64,000 bases of DNA. Source: Mucilaginibacter sp. KACC 22773. Lineage in GTDB: Bacteria; Bacteroidota; Bacteroidia; Sphingobacteriales; Sphingobacteriaceae. Location of the stretch: assembly GCF_028736215.1 (NCBI RefSeq), contig NZ_CP117883.1:6510001-6574000 (forward strand), read 5' to 3'. Below are positions 1-9,623 of this stretch, piece by piece. A model generated the notes under the pieces. The model saw nothing but the letters and a program-made list of their open reading frames with translations, was not told the DNA's origin and ran no database searches. A program made the position numbers and the translations under genes. Within the stretch, counting starts at the first letter, position 1. Every line of letters starts with the position of its first letter.

Positions 1-317
1 AATGGGCAATTTCGCCGATCGCCGGCGCAGGAGGATACCTGGGCGGACCATATTATAAAATAGTAATTGCCGGAACAGATCGCGCATTAGCAGCAACAGC
101 CGAAGCTGAGCTTGTGACAGTACCAACGTTTACCGGTGCGCCGGAACAATTATGGCGAATTGATCAGCTGACTGATGGAACTTATCGGATTATGCCAAAA
201 GTGGTTCCAAATTCGAAAGAGCAATTGGCTTTAGTTTCATCTGGCGACAGCACGCCTACACTCGCCAAATTTGATATGAATAGTGATAATTCCAAGTGGA
301 ATTTCAGGACTCACTAA
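1..317 (+). CDS. C-terminal end of a secreted protein with a ricin-like (beta-trefoil) lectin domain; 5' end outside window
   Basis: The frame is open from base 3 of the window to a stop at 317, so only about 104 C-terminal residues are visible. They contain an EQLWRID segment followed by DGTYRIMPK, the QxW-type pattern of ricin/beta-trefoil carbohydrate-binding modules. In Bacteroidota such modules often sit at the C-terminus of glycoside hydrolases, for example GH43 arabinofuranosidases. Because the next genes are xylan-degrading enzymes, the missing part is probably a hydrolase, but its catalytic family cannot be seen. It lies 55 bases upstream of the CE1 esterase on the same strand and is probably co-transcribed with it. 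Confidence 0.6.
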   Translation, partial: WAISPIAGAGGYLGGPYYKIVIAGTDRALAATAEAELVTVPTFTGAPEQLWRIDQLTDGTYRIMPKVVPNSKEQLALVSSGDSTPTLAKFDMNSDNSKWNFRTH

Positions 318-372
318 CTTATTTAAATGCGCTCCGGAAATGCAGCTATCCTGAAACTTAAATTATAAAGAT

Positions 373-1500
373 ATGAATTTTAAATGTTCAATTATTTTAT
401 TAACAGCCTGCATGGCCGGTAGCCTTTGTAAAGCACAAACCGGCACAGGCGAGATCAAAGAAGATTTTCGGTCTTCAAGCCTTAACCAGCCTGGCCAGGA
501 ATATCCCCAGGTTAATTCGCAAGGTTATGCACGTTTTCGTATAAAAGCAACAAAGTCCGACAGCATACGGGTTACCTTAGGCCTGGGCGGAAGAGGCGGG
601 ACTAAACTGGTGAAAGATACCGACGGATATTTTTCGGGCACAACGGAAGGGCCAATGGATGAGGGTTTCCATTACTACCACTTAATAGTTGACGGAGGCA
701 TTTTTAACGACCCGGGCACATTAAATTATTACGGTTCCACCCGTTGGGAAAGCGGTATAGAAATACCTGCTCATGACCAGAACTTTTATGCCTTAAAGGA
801 TGTACCCCACGGTAATGTGCAGCAAATACTTTTTCCTTCAAAAAGTACAAATACGCAGCGAAGGGCCTTCGTTTATACGCCTCCGGGTTATGACAAGGAA
901 AAATCGAAGAAATACCCCGTGCTGTATTTACAACATGGCTGGGGCGAAGACGAGACCGCATGGAGCAACCAGGGGCATGCCAATCTGATCATGGATAACC
1001 TGATTGCTGAAGGCAAAATAAAACCCTTCATCATCGTGATGACCTACGGCATGACCAATGATATTAAAATAAGCGCAGGCGGTTTGAGGAATTTTAAGAT
1101 TGATGCTTTTGAAACTGTGTTAACAGATGAATTAGTGCCTTATGTAGATGCCAATTTTCGCACGGTTACAGATAGGGCACACCGCGCTATGGCAGGGTTA
1201 TCAATGGGCGGCATGGAAACGCATTTAATAACACTTGCCAAGCCCGATGAATTTGCCTATTACGGTCTTTTAAGCGGCGGGATTTATACGCCCGCTGAGT
1301 TAAAAGATAAACCTAAGGCTAAACTTATTTTTATAAGTTGCGGCAGCAAGGAAAATCCTGGTGGCGTAAATAACGCTGCGGCTGCATTAAAAGAAGCAGG
1401 CTACAACGCCGTGTCTTTTATTTCAGAGAATACTGCCCATGAGTTTCTAACCTGGCGCCGCAGCCTGAAAGAACTTGCGCCGCTGTTGTTTAAAGACTAA
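373..1500 (+). CDS. Secreted carbohydrate esterase family 1 (feruloyl/acetyl xylan esterase-like) with N-terminal E-set domain
   Basis: This 375-residue protein has an N-terminal signal peptide (hydrophobic stretch ending near LCKAQ). An immunoglobulin-like E-set/CBM48-type domain follows at about residues 45-130, then an alpha/beta-hydrolase domain of the esterase D/CE1 family at about 145-372. The nucleophile is Ser277 in GLSMGG; the likely catalytic His is in the C-terminal TAHEFLTWR segment. The YTPPGYD and PVLYLQHGWGEDE motifs are typical of CE1 feruloyl esterases, which cut ferulate or acetyl esters from arabinoxylan. It resembles the second half of the double esterase at 12948-14921. 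Exact ester specificity cannot be decided from sequence. Confidence 0.88.
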   Translation: MNFKCSIILLTACMAGSLCKAQTGTGEIKEDFRSSSLNQPGQEYPQVNSQGYARFRIKATKSDSIRVTLGLGGRGGTKLVKDTDGYFSGTTEGPMDEGFHYYHLIVDGGIFNDPGTLNYYGSTRWESGIEIPAHDQNFYALKDVPHGNVQQILFPSKSTNTQRRAFVYTPPGYDKEKSKKYPVLYLQHGWGEDETAWSNQGHANLIMDNLIAEGKIKPFIIVMTYGMTNDIKISAGGLRNFKIDAFETVLTDELVPYVDANFRTVTDRAHRAMAGLSMGGMETHLITLAKPDEFAYYGLLSGGIYTPAELKDKPKAKLIFISCGSKENPGGVNNAAAALKEAGYNAVSFISENTAHEFLTWRRSLKELAPLLFKD

Positions 1501-1529
1501 GCTGCCTTGTTGTGTTAATATATTAAGTG

Positions 1530-1568
1530 CGCTTAATTGTGAATAAAGCAATTAAGCGTGTTTTTTTG
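1530..1568 (+). terminator. Rho-independent terminator after the CE1 esterase
   Basis: A perfect 10-bp stem (CGCTTAATTG at 1530-1539 paired with CAATTAAGCG at 1549-1558, 9-base loop) is followed by TG and a run of seven T. It starts 30 bases after the esterase stop and ends before the next gene, so it probably ends or weakens the upstream transcript. Confidence 0.85.
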
Positions 1569-1599
1569 CTATTTATGCATATTACACCATAAACCAACC

Positions 1600-3162
1600 A
1601 TGAGCAAAATTTTCAATAACTACTTTCTGGGATTCGCTTTTTTTTTATTGGCTACCTCCGCGGCTTTGGCACAAACGGCTCATAATCCAATTATCTACGC
1701 GGACGTACCTGATATTTCAATAATCAGGGTAGGTAATACTTATTACATGAGCAGTACTACTATGCATATGAGCCCAGGGGTGCCAATCATGAAATCTACA
1801 GATTTGGTTAACTGGAAACTTGTTAGCTATGCATACGATATTTTGGATGATACTGATGACCTAAATCTAAGCAACGGTAAGAGTAGCTATGGGCGAGGTT
1901 CGTGGGCAAGCAGTCTGCGTTATCACAATGGCGTTTACTATGTATCTACTTTTGCGGGCAATACCGGCAAAACTTATATTTATACCACGCATAATATTGA
2001 AAAAGGCCCGTGGAAGGCTATATCCTTTAAACCAAGCCTGCATGACCACTCCTTGTTTTTTGACGATGATGGCAAAGCTTATATGATTTATGGAAGCGGG
2101 CGCATCATGTTGGCGCAATTGAAGGATGACCTGTCGGGAATAAAACCTGACACGAAGCCACAGGTGCTGATAGAGAACGCCAGCCTGGCTGCCGGACCGA
2201 ATTTAGGATTGCCGGCAGAAGGCTCGCAGATGTTCAAAATCAAGGGGAAATATTACCTGTTCAATATTTCGTGGCCACGTGGTGGAATGCGAAGTGTTCT
2301 TATTCACCGGGCAGATAAAATTACCGGCCCATATGAAGGCCGCCTGGCATTGCAAGACAAAGGCGTAGCCCAGGGTGGTTTGGTAAATACACCAAACGGC
2401 CGGTGGTTTGCCTATCTTTTCCGCGATTTTGGTTCAGTAGGCCGGGTGCCTTACCTGGTGCCGGTAAAATGGGAGGCTGGCTGGCCTGTATTGGGTATAA
2501 ATCATCAGGTGCCCGATACTGTCGCGTTACCGGCAAACAAACCGCTAATGCCGGGTATCATCTCATCGGATGAGTTTAACCGCAGGCGCGGCGAACGCGA
2601 TTTGCTCCTGGTTTGGCAATGGAACCACAATAATGTTAATCAATTATGGTCGCTAAAGCAGCGTAAGGGATACTTGAGGTTAACTACAGGGAGGCTTGAT
2701 ACTACTTTAATTACGGCGAGAAATATGCTTACACAGCGCACATTTGGCCCTGAATGCTCGGCCATTACAGCTATTGATGTATCCGGGCTTAAAGATGGTG
2801 ATTGTGCCGGCCTTGCATTGTTACAGCAAAAATTTGGATGGGTGGGTGTAAAGGTTAAAAATGGCAATAAGTTTATCGTTATGGTAAATGCGCAGGGCGG
2901 TTCGCCGGCAGAGTCGGCAAGTATTCCGTTAGCCCAAAACCGGGTGTATTTAAAGGCCGCATGTGATTTTAAGGATAAGGCCGACAAAGCCTATTTTTAT
3001 TATAGCACCGACGGAAATAATTGGATTTCCATTGGCACCACGCTTCAAATGGCGTATACTATTCCTCATTTTATGGGTTACCGGTTTGGCCTTTTTAACT
3101 ACGCCACAAAAGTTACCGGCGGATATGCCGATTTCGATTATTTTCGATTGGGCGATAAATAG
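1600..3162 (+). CDS. Secreted glycoside hydrolase family 43 (beta-xylosidase/arabinofuranosidase type) with C-terminal beta-sandwich
   Basis: I chose the ATG at 1600 because the protein then begins MSKIFNNY and has a clean signal peptide ending near AALAQ; the longer frame from 1558 overlaps the upstream terminator. The product is about 520 residues. The five-bladed propeller domain covers roughly residues 20-300 and shows the GH43 acids: Asp in YADVPD, Asp in HDHSLFFDDDGKAY, and the general acid Glu in PAEGSQMFK. The C-terminal ~200 residues match the DUF1349/GH43 C2-type beta-sandwich seen in beta-xylosidases such as subfamily 12. It likely removes xylose or arabinose from xylo-oligosaccharides. 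Subfamily and substrate are inferred. Confidence 0.88.
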   Translation: MSKIFNNYFLGFAFFLLATSAALAQTAHNPIIYADVPDISIIRVGNTYYMSSTTMHMSPGVPIMKSTDLVNWKLVSYAYDILDDTDDLNLSNGKSSYGRGSWASSLRYHNGVYYVSTFAGNTGKTYIYTTHNIEKGPWKAISFKPSLHDHSLFFDDDGKAYMIYGSGRIMLAQLKDDLSGIKPDTKPQVLIENASLAAGPNLGLPAEGSQMFKIKGKYYLFNISWPRGGMRSVLIHRADKITGPYEGRLALQDKGVAQGGLVNTPNGRWFAYLFRDFGSVGRVPYLVPVKWEAGWPVLGINHQVPDTVALPANKPLMPGIISSDEFNRRRGERDLLLVWQWNHNNVNQLWSLKQRKGYLRLTTGRLDTTLITARNMLTQRTFGPECSAITAIDVSGLKDGDCAGLALLQQKFGWVGVKVKNGNKFIVMVNAQGGSPAESASIPLAQNRVYLKAACDFKDKADKAYFYYSTDGNNWISIGTTLQMAYTIPHFMGYRFGLFNYATKVTGGYADFDYFRLGDK

Positions 3163-3318
3163 ACCATCCAGCATTAATCCGGTTGTTTAAAGCAGGCATG
3201 TGTTTCATGCAAAGCAAAATGCCCCATTTATCTGATTATAAACACCAGTGTTGCAATTGTATTAATCAGTGTTATTCTGAAATGAGTAATCCCTTTACCT
3301 TGCGGCACTATCTTGTAA

Positions 3319-4662
3319 ATGATGATGAATTTTAAAAAATGCGCGGCGCTGATTGTATCTATCTTATGGTTTAATTGCTTAATGGCGCAAAACCCCCTTA
3401 TACAAAACCAGTTTACTGCCGATCCTTCGGTACGTGTTTTTAATGGCAAGATATATCTTTACCCTTCACACGATATTCCCGCTACCCCCGGGCATGGCCG
3501 GGCTGGCTGGTTCTGTATGCAGGATTATCATGTGTTCTCGTCAGCCAACCTAACCGATTGGACGGATCACGGCGTAATTGTGAGCCAAAATAAAGTGCCC
3601 TGGGCCGACCCGGCAGCTTATAGCATGTGGGCTCCTGACTGTATTGAGCGGGGCGGGAAATATTATTTTTATTTCCCGGCACCTGCAAAACCCGGCGGCA
3701 CCAAGGGCTTTTCAATTGGTGTTGCAATAGCCGATAAACCTTACGGCCCATTTGTTCCGCAACCGTTGCCCATCGCCGGGGTTCATGGTATAGACCCAAA
3801 TGTGCAAATTAATAAGGACGGACAGGCGTATATTTACTGGGCGCAAGGAAACCTGTACGGCGCTAAACTCAAAGCTAATATGCTTGAACTGGCATCAGAG
3901 CCGATAAAACTTGATGGCTTCCCCGATAAGGGATTAAAGGAAGGGCCTTATTTATTTGAACGAAAAGGTATCTACTACATGACTTATCCGCATGTGGCCG
4001 ATAAAACAGAACGGCTTGAATATGCCATGTCAGATAGTCCCCTTGGCCCCTTTAAATATGCCGGGGTACTTATGGACGAATCAGCTTCGGGTTGCTGGAC
4101 CAACCATCAATCTGTCATAGAATTTAAAAATCAATGGTACTTATTTTATCATAACAACGACTTATCGCCAGCCTTTGATAAAAACCGGGCTGTACGGGCC
4201 GATAGTTTGTTTTTTAATAAAAATGGCACTATCCGCAAGGTCATCCCTACACTGCGTGGCATTGGCATAACCGCCTCATCAACAAAAATACAGGTAGATA
4301 GGTATAGCGCCAAAAGCGCGGATGGAGTAGAGACAGAGTTTATAGATACACTAAACAAATTCGAGGGCTGGAAAGCGGTTTTCAATAAAGCCAGCTCATG
4401 GATAAAATATAACAATGTGTTTTTTGGTAAACAAACAGCGGGATATGTTAGTGTAAACGCCTGTTCGGCAACCGGCGGAACTTTATTAATTAGTACAGAA
4501 GATAACCCGGACAAGGTTATAGCAAAAGTTATTATACCAAAGGGCAACAACTGGAGCATTGTTAAAAAAGCATTAACAGCGATACCTGCCGGCGTAAAAA
4601 ATATTATTGTGCAAACAGAAGGCAGTGGTCATGTAGAAGTTGACTGGATAAACTTCAATTAA
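3319..4662 (+). CDS. Secreted glycoside hydrolase family 43 with C-terminal CBM6-like module
   Basis: A 447-residue protein with a signal peptide ending near CLMAQ. Three consecutive Met codons open the frame, so the exact start may be 3319, 3322 or 3325. The GH43 propeller (about residues 25-310) carries the catalytic acids in TADPSVRVFNGK, GIDPNVQINKDG and KEGPYLFERKG. The last ~120 residues form a CBM6-like beta-sandwich ending in HVEVDWINF, a typical xylan or arabinoxylan binding module. It is probably an alpha-L-arabinofuranosidase or xylosidase acting on xylan side chains. It follows the previous GH43 gene by 156 bases and ends convergently with the regulator gene at 4870-9006. Confidence 0.88.
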   Translation: MMMNFKKCAALIVSILWFNCLMAQNPLIQNQFTADPSVRVFNGKIYLYPSHDIPATPGHGRAGWFCMQDYHVFSSANLTDWTDHGVIVSQNKVPWADPAAYSMWAPDCIERGGKYYFYFPAPAKPGGTKGFSIGVAIADKPYGPFVPQPLPIAGVHGIDPNVQINKDGQAYIYWAQGNLYGAKLKANMLELASEPIKLDGFPDKGLKEGPYLFERKGIYYMTYPHVADKTERLEYAMSDSPLGPFKYAGVLMDESASGCWTNHQSVIEFKNQWYLFYHNNDLSPAFDKNRAVRADSLFFNKNGTIRKVIPTLRGIGITASSTKIQVDRYSAKSADGVETEFIDTLNKFEGWKAVFNKASSWIKYNNVFFGKQTAGYVSVNACSATGGTLLISTEDNPDKVIAKVIIPKGNNWSIVKKALTAIPAGVKNIIVQTEGSGHVEVDWINFN

Positions 4663-4697
4663 ACACTGCTTACCGAAAGTTTCGTGATAAACCTACC

Positions 4698-4735
4698 AGC
4701 GTGTAAACATATTGAGATAAATATGTTTACACGCT
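4698..4735. terminator. 16-bp perfect hairpin between convergent genes
   Basis: AGCGTGTAAACATATT (4698-4713) pairs perfectly with 4720-4735 across a 6-base loop. It sits 35 bases past the GH43 stop and 134 bases past the stop of the convergent regulator. There is no strong T tract on either side, so termination in either direction is inferred from position and stem strength. Confidence 0.55.
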
Positions 4736-4869
4736 GTGTTGTTAGAAATCAACTTATGTCCGAAAAATCTACAAGCTGCGCTCTCTTTTTATGCATTTTC
4801 GTTCAAAATGGAGCCACGTGAATTTTACGGGTATAGGTTGATGTTGTCAATAATAAACGGGATTCTGTT

Positions 4870-7800
4870 CTATACCATCACGCTGTTATTTTCTGCCTTT
4901 CTGTAATCGGATGGTAACATGTTAAACTTTTCTTTAAATGACCGGGAGAAATAATGCGGTGTTGCAAAACCTGCTTCATAAGCTATTTGAGTAACTGTCA
5001 GATCGCTCTTTAGAAGCAATATCGCAGCACGGTCAAGCTTATAGGAGCGGATAAATTCAACGGGCGGAAGACCGGTAAGCTCAAATATTTTCGTGTAAAG
5101 TGCTCCCCGGCTCATTGCCAAATGTTCGCTAAGGTCCACAACGGAAAATTTCGGATTGTTCAAGTTGTTATCTATATAATTGATCACCTTGTTTAAAAAC
5201 TTCTCCCTGCCAGATTCAACCGCTATATCGGGATGAATGACCGTCAATTGCTTTTTATATGTGTTTTTCAGCATGGTATTCAGCTGCAACAGATTTTTAA
5301 TTTTGATATTTAATATTTCAAAATTAAAGGGTTTGGTCAGGTAATCATTTGCCCCCGATTCAAGCCCTCTTAACTGCTCGTCTTCGCGCGTGCAGGCAGT
5401 AAGCATTATAAACGGAATGTGGCTGGTTCGTTTATCAGCTTTTATCTTCCTGCTTAGCGTAATACCATTCATAAATGGCATGGTAATATCGCTAATGATC
5501 AAATCAGGATGGCATGATAGCGCCTTATCCCAACCTTCTATACCATTTGAAGCTTCAACAATTTTATATTGTGCCATTAAATGATCTTTAATGTAAAAAC
5601 GAAACTCATCGTTGTCTTCTACAATAAGCAGTAATGGCATGTCTGTAATTGCCTGGGCAATATTTCTTTTTGTACGAGGCTCCTTTTCCCTAATATCTGT
5701 TTTACCAGCAAGTTGAACTTGTATTGACCGCTCAGCAAAAACTTCAAGAGGGATCCTCACACTAAAATCTGAACCTCTTCCTAATTCGCTTTCAACAGTA
5801 ATGGTGCCACCGTGCATTTCAACAAACTCTTTAGTAATTGACAAACCGATTCCGCTTCCCGGATTTACGTTTGCGGTGTTAGTTTCCCCGGCCTGGTAAA
5901 ACCGCTTAAATATCAGGTGTTTTCTGTCCGGGTTGATGCCGATACCGGTGTCATTTATTTTAAATTCCAAAGTAGTTTTATCGATGTGCGGCGTAGGGTG
6001 CTGAATAACATCAACAGAAACCGTCCCGCCGGGTGGTGTAAATTTAAATGCGTTGGAGAGCAGGTTAAATAAAATGCGCTCTACCTTATCGTGATCAAAT
6101 CGAACGAACAATTTTTCGGCGGGTGCCTTAAAATTAAAGGTGATGCTTCGCGATTCTGACAGATCATGAAAAGAATCTACAACATCGCTTACAAATGAAA
6201 ATATTTCGCCTTCGGTCAGGTTAAGCTTTAATTCTTGTTCTTCTAACTTGCGGAAATCTAAAAGCTGGTTAACCAAATTTAACAAGCGCCGCGCATTGCG
6301 CCGTATCACGGCCAATTGGCCTGTGGTTTGTTCATCCTTATGTTCTGCCAACAGCTTATCTGCGGGTGCCATGATAAGCGAGATTGGTGTGCGGAACTCA
6401 TGGCTGAGGTTAGTAAGAAATTTAATTTTGAGCGCATCAAGTTCATGCAATCGTTCTGCTTCTCTTCTTTCCTGTTCCAGCGCCAGTTTACCTTTTAATT
6501 TCTTTATCCCCCTATGGCGGATGAACAGTAACGAGCCCGAAGCCATCAGGGCGTATAACAAATAGGCGTACCAGGTCATCCATATTGGCGGATGAATGAT
6601 AATACGGATTTGGGCACCTGAGTTATTCCATATCCCATCGTTATTACAAGCCCGCACAATAAACAGGTATTCGCCAGGATCTAAATTGGTGTAATACGCC
6701 GTTGTAGCCGAACCTACATAATTCCAGTTTTTATTGAACGATTTAAGTATGTAGGCATACCTGCTCTGCTGGGGAAGCGTGTAATTAATGGCAGAATAAC
6801 TGATTGAAAAGTTTTCTTTATAATCCAGGTCAATTTGCTTTGCTACCGAAATATCCTGTTTAAGCGGCGAGTGACTGCCGGATAACACAACGTTATTATT
6901 AATTTTAAGGGTGGTTAAAAATACCGGGGGAGTATTGTTGTTAAGTTTTACGTCCTGCTGCGGGTCAATATAATTAAAGCCTTTGGCCCCGCCAAAGAAA
7001 AGCAGGCCCCTGGTTGTCCGGAGGCCCGATCCGTCGATGAAGGCATCGTTTTGTAAGCCATTGTAGGTGGAATAATGAGTAAACTTTTTAGATACCGAGT
7101 TAAGCCTGCATATTCCTTTATCAGTACTTAACCATATGTTGCCGCTATAATCCTCCAATAGTTTATGTACAACGCCATCTGGCAATTCGTTTGGGGCGGA
7201 GTAATTGACAAATTTTTTATGGTCGAGATCAAAGCAAAATAGCCCATCTCCGGCAGTGCCAATCCACATGTTGCCCTTATGGTCCTGCAAAAACGAAAAC
7301 GGACGATCAATAGCCATTCCGGTAATCTTGTTATTATACACCCTGAACTTTTGAGTTGCGGGATTTAAGACTGCTATTCCACTGCCATAGGTGCCAATCC
7401 AAATGTTTCCGTCGCGGTCCTCTTCAATAGCTCTGATATAACCATTTACAGGCAAATTACGTTCGCCGGCAGAGGCAGGAGTTGACGTATATTTAAAAAA
7501 GGTTTTTGTACCAGGGTCAAATACATTAACGCCGCTGCCATTGGTCCCTATCCATACCCGGCCCTTACTATCTTCCTTTAAACAAAAAATTTCGTTGTGG
7601 TTTATGTGTGCATTATCATTTCCTGCATTTAACTGTTGGTACCCGCCTGTTTTTGTATTGTAAATGAACAACCCATCCTGAAACGTGCCTATCCAAAGTT
7701 GCTGATTGCGGTCAAGCATCATGGTTAATATAGGAAGCCCGGCCGAGTTGCTGCTTGTTTTTGATTTTATAGGAATATGACTAAACAATCCGCTCTTGAC

Positions 7801-9006
7801 ATGAAAAAGATTCAAGCCTCCGCCATCTGTGCCAACAAACAAGTCCCCGGCCTTATTCTCGGCAAATGACGAAACAAATGGCGCGCTTAACCCGGCAGGA
7901 TCATAAGCATTGTTTTGTTTTGAATTAAATAAAGTAAGGTTTTTGTCATACTTATCCACACCACCCTGGTAAGTGCCAAGCCAGTAAATCCCATCAGGGT
8001 CCTTATAAATGCAACGGATGGATTTACTGCTTACGCTGTATTTATCCCTATCGTCATGATTGTAACGTTTTACCTTTCCGGTTATTGGGTCTAATATATC
8101 CAAACCACCTTCGGTACCTACCCAGATTTTATTGCCATCCGCAGCCATGCTGTATATAAGGCTGCCGCTAAGGGTACTATCATCATTAGGGCTGTATTTG
8201 AAACTTGTAAAGGTTTTTAAATCTGCTGATAGACTGCCTAAGCCATCGTCAGTTCCTATCCATAATTTATGCTGAAATTCGGCTATGGTATTTATCGCGT
8301 CACCCGGTATACTTGCGGGATCGTCTTTTTTATGCATAAAGGCAATGAAGCTGTTTGATCGTTCGTTATAAAGATAAAGGCCCTTACCTGTCCCTATCCA
8401 CATTCGGCGCTGGCTATCCCGGAAAATGGATAATATAACACCCGAATGTAGCTGTCCTGGTTTTTGCTCATCGGTTTTGTAAAATACCTCTTTTTTTGTT
8501 TTAGGGTCAAGCACGCACAGGCCTCCTAACAGTCCAATCCAAAGCCGGCCGTGCGTATCGCCGTAGATCGATTTGATGTAGCTGTTTGCAAGATGCCCGT
8601 GGTCAGCACTCTCCTTGTAATTTCGGAACTGATCTTGAGAACGGTCAAGGTAATATAGCCCGCCCCCCATGGTACCTACCCAAAACTGCCCAGCCTCATC
8701 CTCGTACATACTTGTAACTTCCCTGGAGCGAAAGCCCGATTTGTCCGCAGGGTCAAAGCGATACGGCTTATGTTCTAATCCGTCAAATCTGTCCAGCCCA
8801 TCCGCTGTTGCAAACCACAAAAAACCATAACGATCCTTCATGATTGCATTAATCGTGTTTGACAGCAAACCATCGTGAGATGTAAGTACAGTAAATCGTA
8901 AAGACTGCCCCTGGCATTGAATAGTGATTTGGGTTGATAATGTGAATATAATTAAGAACAATCGTTTAACCGCAACTCGCTTAGGTGGTAATAGATAGTT
9001 TAACAT
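4870..9006 (-). CDS. Hybrid two-component system sensor kinase/response regulator (HTCS), AraC output
   Basis: This 1378-residue one-protein signalling system has every expected HTCS part. It starts with a signal peptide, then a long periplasmic propeller region (about residues 30-710) of repeated LWIGT/GNIWIGT motifs, and a Y_Y_Y domain. A membrane segment follows near residues 795-820. The HisKA domain has His869 in SHEFRTP, and the ATPase has NLLSNAFKFTP, DTGIGI and GSGIGL boxes. The receiver domain has Asp1173 in ISDITMP, and an AraC-type DNA-binding domain closes the protein (about 1270-1375). In known HTCS proteins the propeller binds an oligosaccharide. Here, lying inside a xylan locus and divergent from the GH43-GH8 operon, the likely ligand is a xylo- or arabinoxylo-oligosaccharide (inferred). 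Confidence 0.95.
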   Translation of the reverse strand: MLNYLLPPKRVAVKRLFLIIFTLSTQITIQCQGQSLRFTVLTSHDGLLSNTINAIMKDRYGFLWFATADGLDRFDGLEHKPYRFDPADKSGFRSREVTSMYEDEAGQFWVGTMGGGLYYLDRSQDQFRNYKESADHGHLANSYIKSIYGDTHGRLWIGLLGGLCVLDPKTKKEVFYKTDEQKPGQLHSGVILSIFRDSQRRMWIGTGKGLYLYNERSNSFIAFMHKKDDPASIPGDAINTIAEFQHKLWIGTDDGLGSLSADLKTFTSFKYSPNDDSTLSGSLIYSMAADGNKIWVGTEGGLDILDPITGKVKRYNHDDRDKYSVSSKSIRCIYKDPDGIYWLGTYQGGVDKYDKNLTLFNSKQNNAYDPAGLSAPFVSSFAENKAGDLFVGTDGGGLNLFHVKSGLFSHIPIKSKTSSNSAGLPILTMMLDRNQQLWIGTFQDGLFIYNTKTGGYQQLNAGNDNAHINHNEIFCLKEDSKGRVWIGTNGSGVNVFDPGTKTFFKYTSTPASAGERNLPVNGYIRAIEEDRDGNIWIGTYGSGIAVLNPATQKFRVYNNKITGMAIDRPFSFLQDHKGNMWIGTAGDGLFCFDLDHKKFVNYSAPNELPDGVVHKLLEDYSGNIWLSTDKGICRLNSVSKKFTHYSTYNGLQNDAFIDGSGLRTTRGLLFFGGAKGFNYIDPQQDVKLNNNTPPVFLTTLKINNNVVLSGSHSPLKQDISVAKQIDLDYKENFSISYSAINYTLPQQSRYAYILKSFNKNWNYVGSATTAYYTNLDPGEYLFIVRACNNDGIWNNSGAQIRIIIHPPIWMTWYAYLLYALMASGSLLFIRHRGIKKLKGKLALEQERREAERLHELDALKIKFLTNLSHEFRTPISLIMAPADKLLAEHKDEQTTGQLAVIRRNARRLLNLVNQLLDFRKLEEQELKLNLTEGEIFSFVSDVVDSFHDLSESRSITFNFKAPAEKLFVRFDHDKVERILFNLLSNAFKFTPPGGTVSVDVIQHPTPHIDKTTLEFKINDTGIGINPDRKHLIFKRFYQAGETNTANVNPGSGIGLSITKEFVEMHGGTITVESELGRGSDFSVRIPLEVFAERSIQVQLAGKTDIREKEPRTKRNIAQAITDMPLLLIVEDNDEFRFYIKDHLMAQYKIVEASNGIEGWDKALSCHPDLIISDITMPFMNGITLSRKIKADKRTSHIPFIMLTACTREDEQLRGLESGANDYLTKPFNFEILNIKIKNLLQLNTMLKNTYKKQLTVIHPDIAVESGREKFLNKVINYIDNNLNNPKFSVVDLSEHLAMSRGALYTKIFELTGLPPVEFIRSYKLDRAAILLLKSDLTVTQIAYEAGFATPHYFSRSFKEKFNMLPSDYRKAENNSVMV

Positions 9007-9623
9007 TCCGGTACTGTTTAAAAAATTAGTACAGCATCCCGCTTTAGCCGCAGATGATGTACTAATAATTTCATTTCAAAAATAGGAGGTTTATAACGGT
9101 GCAACTTCAAACAAGTGTTTGGTGAAAATCACACAACGTAAATATAAACTATAAATTAATAAAAAACAATCGATTGCATAAATAAAAAAAACAGCAATTT
9201 TAGCCTGAATACCTGGTGCAATATTTACTTGCATATTTGAATTTGTAACGTAAAACATCCAGGTAACGGCTCTCATTTTGTCGCAAATTGAGGCGGCCGT
9301 TTATTGCTGATGAACCTTCGGTATCACAACTTGCTTTCCGTGCAGAAATGGGATATTAAGCCATCAAATGATTTAGCGTTTTGCTGTTGTGTTGCCTGAT
9401 TAAGACACAGGTGTAGTAAAAGGGCACTTATTTCAACGAAAGTGTTGATTTATTCAACATTTGTGGCACGTCGAGTTCTGTTTTCAAAATACTTTTGGAC
9501 GGAGTTGATTTAAAAAATGTTGGTTTCACAACGTTTAATACTTAAACCGCCAGATAAACAACCAATCTGTAAACCAACACTTCAATTTAAAACGCCCGGG
9601 CACAATCTGAATTATCTAATATC
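9007..9623. other. 617-bp divergent regulatory region between HTCS gene and GH43-GH8 operon
   Basis: AT-rich and without a convincing gene; a 61-codon leftward frame here has no recognisable features. It contains a GTTGA-5-TCAAC palindrome at 9444-9458 and a TACTTTTG element at 9490-9497, which matches the Bacteroidota -7 consensus TAnnTTTG and would drive the rightward operon with a leader of about 120 bases. A -33 element is not clear. Confidence 0.45.
9444..9458. promoter_or_regulatory. Palindrome GTTGA-N5-TCAAC, candidate regulator site
   Basis: The palindrome GTTGATTTATTCAAC lies about 30 bases upstream of a TAnnTTTG-like element and about 165 bases upstream of the GH43 start. A related palindrome with a 7-base spacer occurs at 28982-28998, on the far upstream side of the SusC gene of the same locus. 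Binding by the HTCS AraC domain is a guess from position. Confidence 0.3.

Noticed and set aside
9091..9276. A 61-codon leftward frame upstream of the HTCS gene.
   Set aside because: AT-rich chance frame in a divergent promoter region, with no family features.
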